A stretch of DNA of 64,000 bases from Lacihabitans sp. LS3-19 (GTDB lineage Bacteria > Bacteroidota > Bacteroidia > Cytophagales > Spirosomataceae), in NCBI RefSeq assembly GCF_024343575.1, contig NZ_RJUA01000115.1, positions 1 to 64,000 on the forward strand, in the 5' to 3' direction. The translations under genes and the position numbers were made by a program. Position 1 is the first letter of the stretch. Each line of letters begins with the position of its first letter. The notes under the pieces are model-generated. The model searched no databases and was not told the origin of the DNA. It saw nothing but the letters and a program-made list of their open reading frames with translations. Shown here piece after piece: positions 61,233 to 64,000 of this stretch.

Positions 61233-64000
61233 TGCTTCAGAAGATTGGCTATTTTTTAGCTATTTTTTTAATTTTTACTTTTAAATGTTTCTCACAATCG
61301 CCTCCACAATTACCTGCTGGTTTTATAGCAGAAGAAATATCTACATGGGATGCCCCAATGGGGACCGTTTTCGATGGAAATAATAGAATGTATGTTTGGG
61401 AACGTGGGGGCAAAGTCTTTGTATTTCATAACAACATTAAAACGCAATTACTTGATATTTCAGAAGAAACCAATTCGCACCCTTCTCTTGGCTTGATTAG
61501 CATGGTTCTAGATCCAAATTTCTCGAGCAATGGTTACATTTATTTGTTTTATATTGTCGATAGGCATTATTTATTAAACTATGGAACGCCAAGCTATTCA
61601 GCTACCACTTCGGAAGTTGGGGCGACCATAGCAAGAGTGTCGAGGTTTACTTTAAACGCCTCAAATGGCTTTAATTCGGTTGTTCCAAATTCCAAAGTTA
61701 TATTAGTGGGAACTACGAAAAGTAATGGATTTCCACATACTGGTACAGGACATTGTGAAGGAGATTTGAAATTTGGCTCGGATGGTTCGTTAATCGTAAC
61801 ATGTGGAGATGGTGCAATAAATGATGATTATGAAGACCAAGCTTATGCAGACCAAATATTATCCCAAGAAGAATATGACGCTAGAAGATTGTGGAGATGC
61901 CAGATTTTGAATTCATTGAATGGTAAAGTGTTGAGAATTAATCCTTCAAATGGAGAAGGGTATCCTTCAAATCCTTATTTTGAACCAAGTAATCCTTCCT
62001 CTAAAAGATCTAAAATATTTGCAAGAGGATTTCGTAATCCATTCAGAATTACCATGAAACCGGGAACTGGAGCACATCTAATAAGTGAAGGAAATCCTGG
62101 AGCTATTTATATTGGGGATGTTGGCCAAGAGACCAAAGAAGAAATTGATGTGATAACTACGGGTGGACAGAATTTTGGTTGGCCTAAATTTGAAGGTATG
62201 GATCATGTAAATATTTCTAATGCTACGTATGAACCTACCAGTTTTCAAAAGCCGGCATTGGAATGGGGCAGAACTGGTTCCACAGCAAGAGTGTTAGTAA
62301 ACAATGTGGTGAAAAATTTCGGTTCGGTGGATTTTCCTTATACAAATTTTACTGGTAGTTGTGCTATAGGAGGGGTTTTTTATGAAGGTACAAAGTACCC
62401 TGAGGAATTCCATGATGCCTATTTTTTTGCTGATTTTAATGATCAATGGGTTAGGACTTTAAAATTTGATAACAACAATAACCCAATCAGTAAATCTAAT
62501 TTTGGGAATTCTGTCGTTGGCTTAATTCACTTTTCTTATAATCCCCACGATGAATTTTTATATTATGCTACAGTTACAAATAAAGTGGTTCGCTTAAAGT
62601 ATGAACCCAATGGAAATCAAAACCCAATAGCAAATTTTGAGGTTTCTAAAAAATTTGGAGCCTCGCCTTTGTTAGTTCAATTTGATGCATCCTCTACGAT
62701 GGACCCAGATGGGGATATTTTAACTTATAATTGGAGTTTTGGTGATGGTGCTTCGGCGACTGGAGTTAGTCCAAGTCATACTTTTTATAGTACCGTGGGT
62801 GCTGCACCACAAGTATTTGAGGTGGTTCTAACTGTTTTGGATGGTCAAGGCGGAGTATCAACGTTTTCATTGAAAATTTCTACTAATAATACCCCACCCA
62901 TTATACACTCAACTAGCGTAGATAATTTTGCTGTTTTTCAAAATTTAACGAGTCAAAACCTAAATTTGACAGCACAAGTATCTGATGCTCAGCAGCCAAA
63001 TAATCAACTCTCCACGCTTTGGGAAGTTTACTTACATCATAATGATCATGAGCATCCATATTTTTCGCAAAGTGGTACGAGTCACAATTATTCGCTTTCT
63101 GGAGTTGATTGTGAACATGATTTTTATTTTTATGAGCTGATTTTTACAGTTACTGATTCTTATGGACTTACGACAAGAATGGTGAAAAATATTTTCCCAA
63201 ATTGTGCCACTACTGACTTTTCCCCGCCAAGTTTTGCTAACTTAAAAGTTGAAAATTTTTCGCAAAATTCCTTTAAATTGAAATGGAATTCTTTAACAGA
63301 TAACGATCAAGTGAAAAAGATCGAAATTAGAATAAATGGAATTTCGAATAAATTTATTGCAGGTAATTCTACGGAATTTACCTATTCCTCCGATCAAATA
63401 TTAACAGGTAAAACGTTCGTTGCCCAAGTTATACCTAGAGACAATGCAGGAAATGCTACACCTAGTTCTGAATTAATCTTCCAGGTGCCAGTTTGCCAAG
63501 GATCTATCGGACAAGAATATATTTCTAATATAGTTCCACTGTCATCGTCTAATGGTTATGGGCCGTTAGAATTAGATAAAAGCAATGGGGAAGGATATGC
63601 AAATGATGGGCATCCAATAACCCTGAATGGCGTTGTATATCCAAAGGGTATCGGTGTTCATGCTAATGCTGAAATTCAATATAATCTAAGTGGGACTACT
63701 TGGGAAACCTTTCATGCAAGTATAGGTTTAGATGATGAAGTGAATGGCATAGGCTGCGGAAGTGTAACTTTTTCGGTTTATAAAGACAATGTTTTAGCTT
63801 ATCAAAGTCCGACTTTTTATGATTCAACTCCTACGGTTCAGATTGATATTCCAATAAAAAACACCAATATATTAAAACTTGTAGTTGACGGAGCCGGAAA
63901 TGGCTTATGTGGCGATCATGGCGATTGGGCTGATGCAAAATTTTTGTCCAATTGTACTTTTACAGATATTCTAGCACCCAGTACTCTTTTGTCGCTCTCT
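61233..64000 (+). CDS. secreted glucose/sorbosone-dehydrogenase propeller with PKD and NPCBM domains, 3' end outside window
   Basis: The frame is open for 922 codons to the window edge. A signal peptide (KIGYFLAIFLIFTFKCFSQ) precedes a GSDH-type beta-propeller (about 30-450; LPAGFIAEEISTW, GDLKFGSDGSLIVTCGDG, ARGFRNPFRITMKPG, YIGDVGQETKEEIDV). A PKD domain (about 460-550; DPDGDILTYNWSFGDG), a fibronectin-like stretch, and an NPCBM carbohydrate-binding module (about 770-910; GVHANAEIQYNL) follow. It is probably a secreted enzyme or binder of polysaccharide or sugars. A T9SS sorting domain, if any, is beyond the window. Confidence 0.85.

Overview
The window looks like chromosomal DNA of a member of the Bacteroidota, most likely a Cytophagales-type aerobe. 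The DNA is AT-rich and Shine-Dalgarno sites are scarce. TAnnTTTG promoter boxes recur. There are TonB-linked carboxypeptidase-regulatory-domain proteins, a GLPGLI protein, PorP/SprF proteins and a type B type IX secretion (T9SS) C-terminal domain. I cannot fix the genus from sequence alone.

Layout. 1-3.3 kb: the 5' part of a large secreted repeat protein on the minus strand, cut by the window edge. 3.5-18.2 kb: a plus-strand catabolic region with an L-rhamnose transporter (rhaT), a mercaptopyruvate sulfurtransferase, a sialidase-fold propeller protein, a haem-binding protein, a dienelactone-hydrolase-like protein, a GMC flavo-dehydrogenase with its subunit-3-like partner, a fused rhamnulose-1-phosphate aldolase/lactaldehyde dehydrogenase, an L-rhamnose isomerase and the LutABC lactate oxidation genes. 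Together these would carry L-rhamnose to dihydroxyacetone phosphate, lactate and pyruvate, but rhamnulokinase is not in the window. Several different palindromic intergenic repeats punctuate this region. 18.2-25.8 kb: TonB-related outer-membrane proteins, a small DUF2064 glycosyltransferase-like gene and a GLPGLI protein. 25.9-34.7 kb: membrane and housekeeping genes (a polytopic protein, a methyltransferase, a lipoprotein, DUF4230, miaA, cmk, an FAD oxidoreductase, and a degenerate peptidase fused to an outer-membrane barrel).

35.1-51.6 kb: a type IX secretion cluster. A 3965-residue adhesin-like protein (DUF11 repeats, an SdrD-B domain, sixteen four-cysteine Ig-like repeats and a type B sorting domain) is followed by a PorP/SprF protein, an OmpA/PD40/TPR protein and a second PorP/SprF protein. 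51.9-57.6 kb: sucA, sucB and lpdA, the complete 2-oxoglutarate dehydrogenase complex.

57.7-61.1 kb: a gene-poor, repeat-rich accessory stretch. It holds an unknown lipoprotein bracketed by direct repeats, a DUF2165 membrane protein, a HigBA toxin-antitoxin pair bracketed by another repeat family, and a small Asn/Arg/Tyr/His-rich lipoprotein. The HigB reading frame has ACG where the start ATG would be expected. 61.2-64 kb: the 5' part of a secreted glucose/sorbosone-dehydrogenase propeller protein with PKD and NPCBM domains, cut by the window edge. I see no rRNA, tRNA, CRISPR array or complete insertion sequence.
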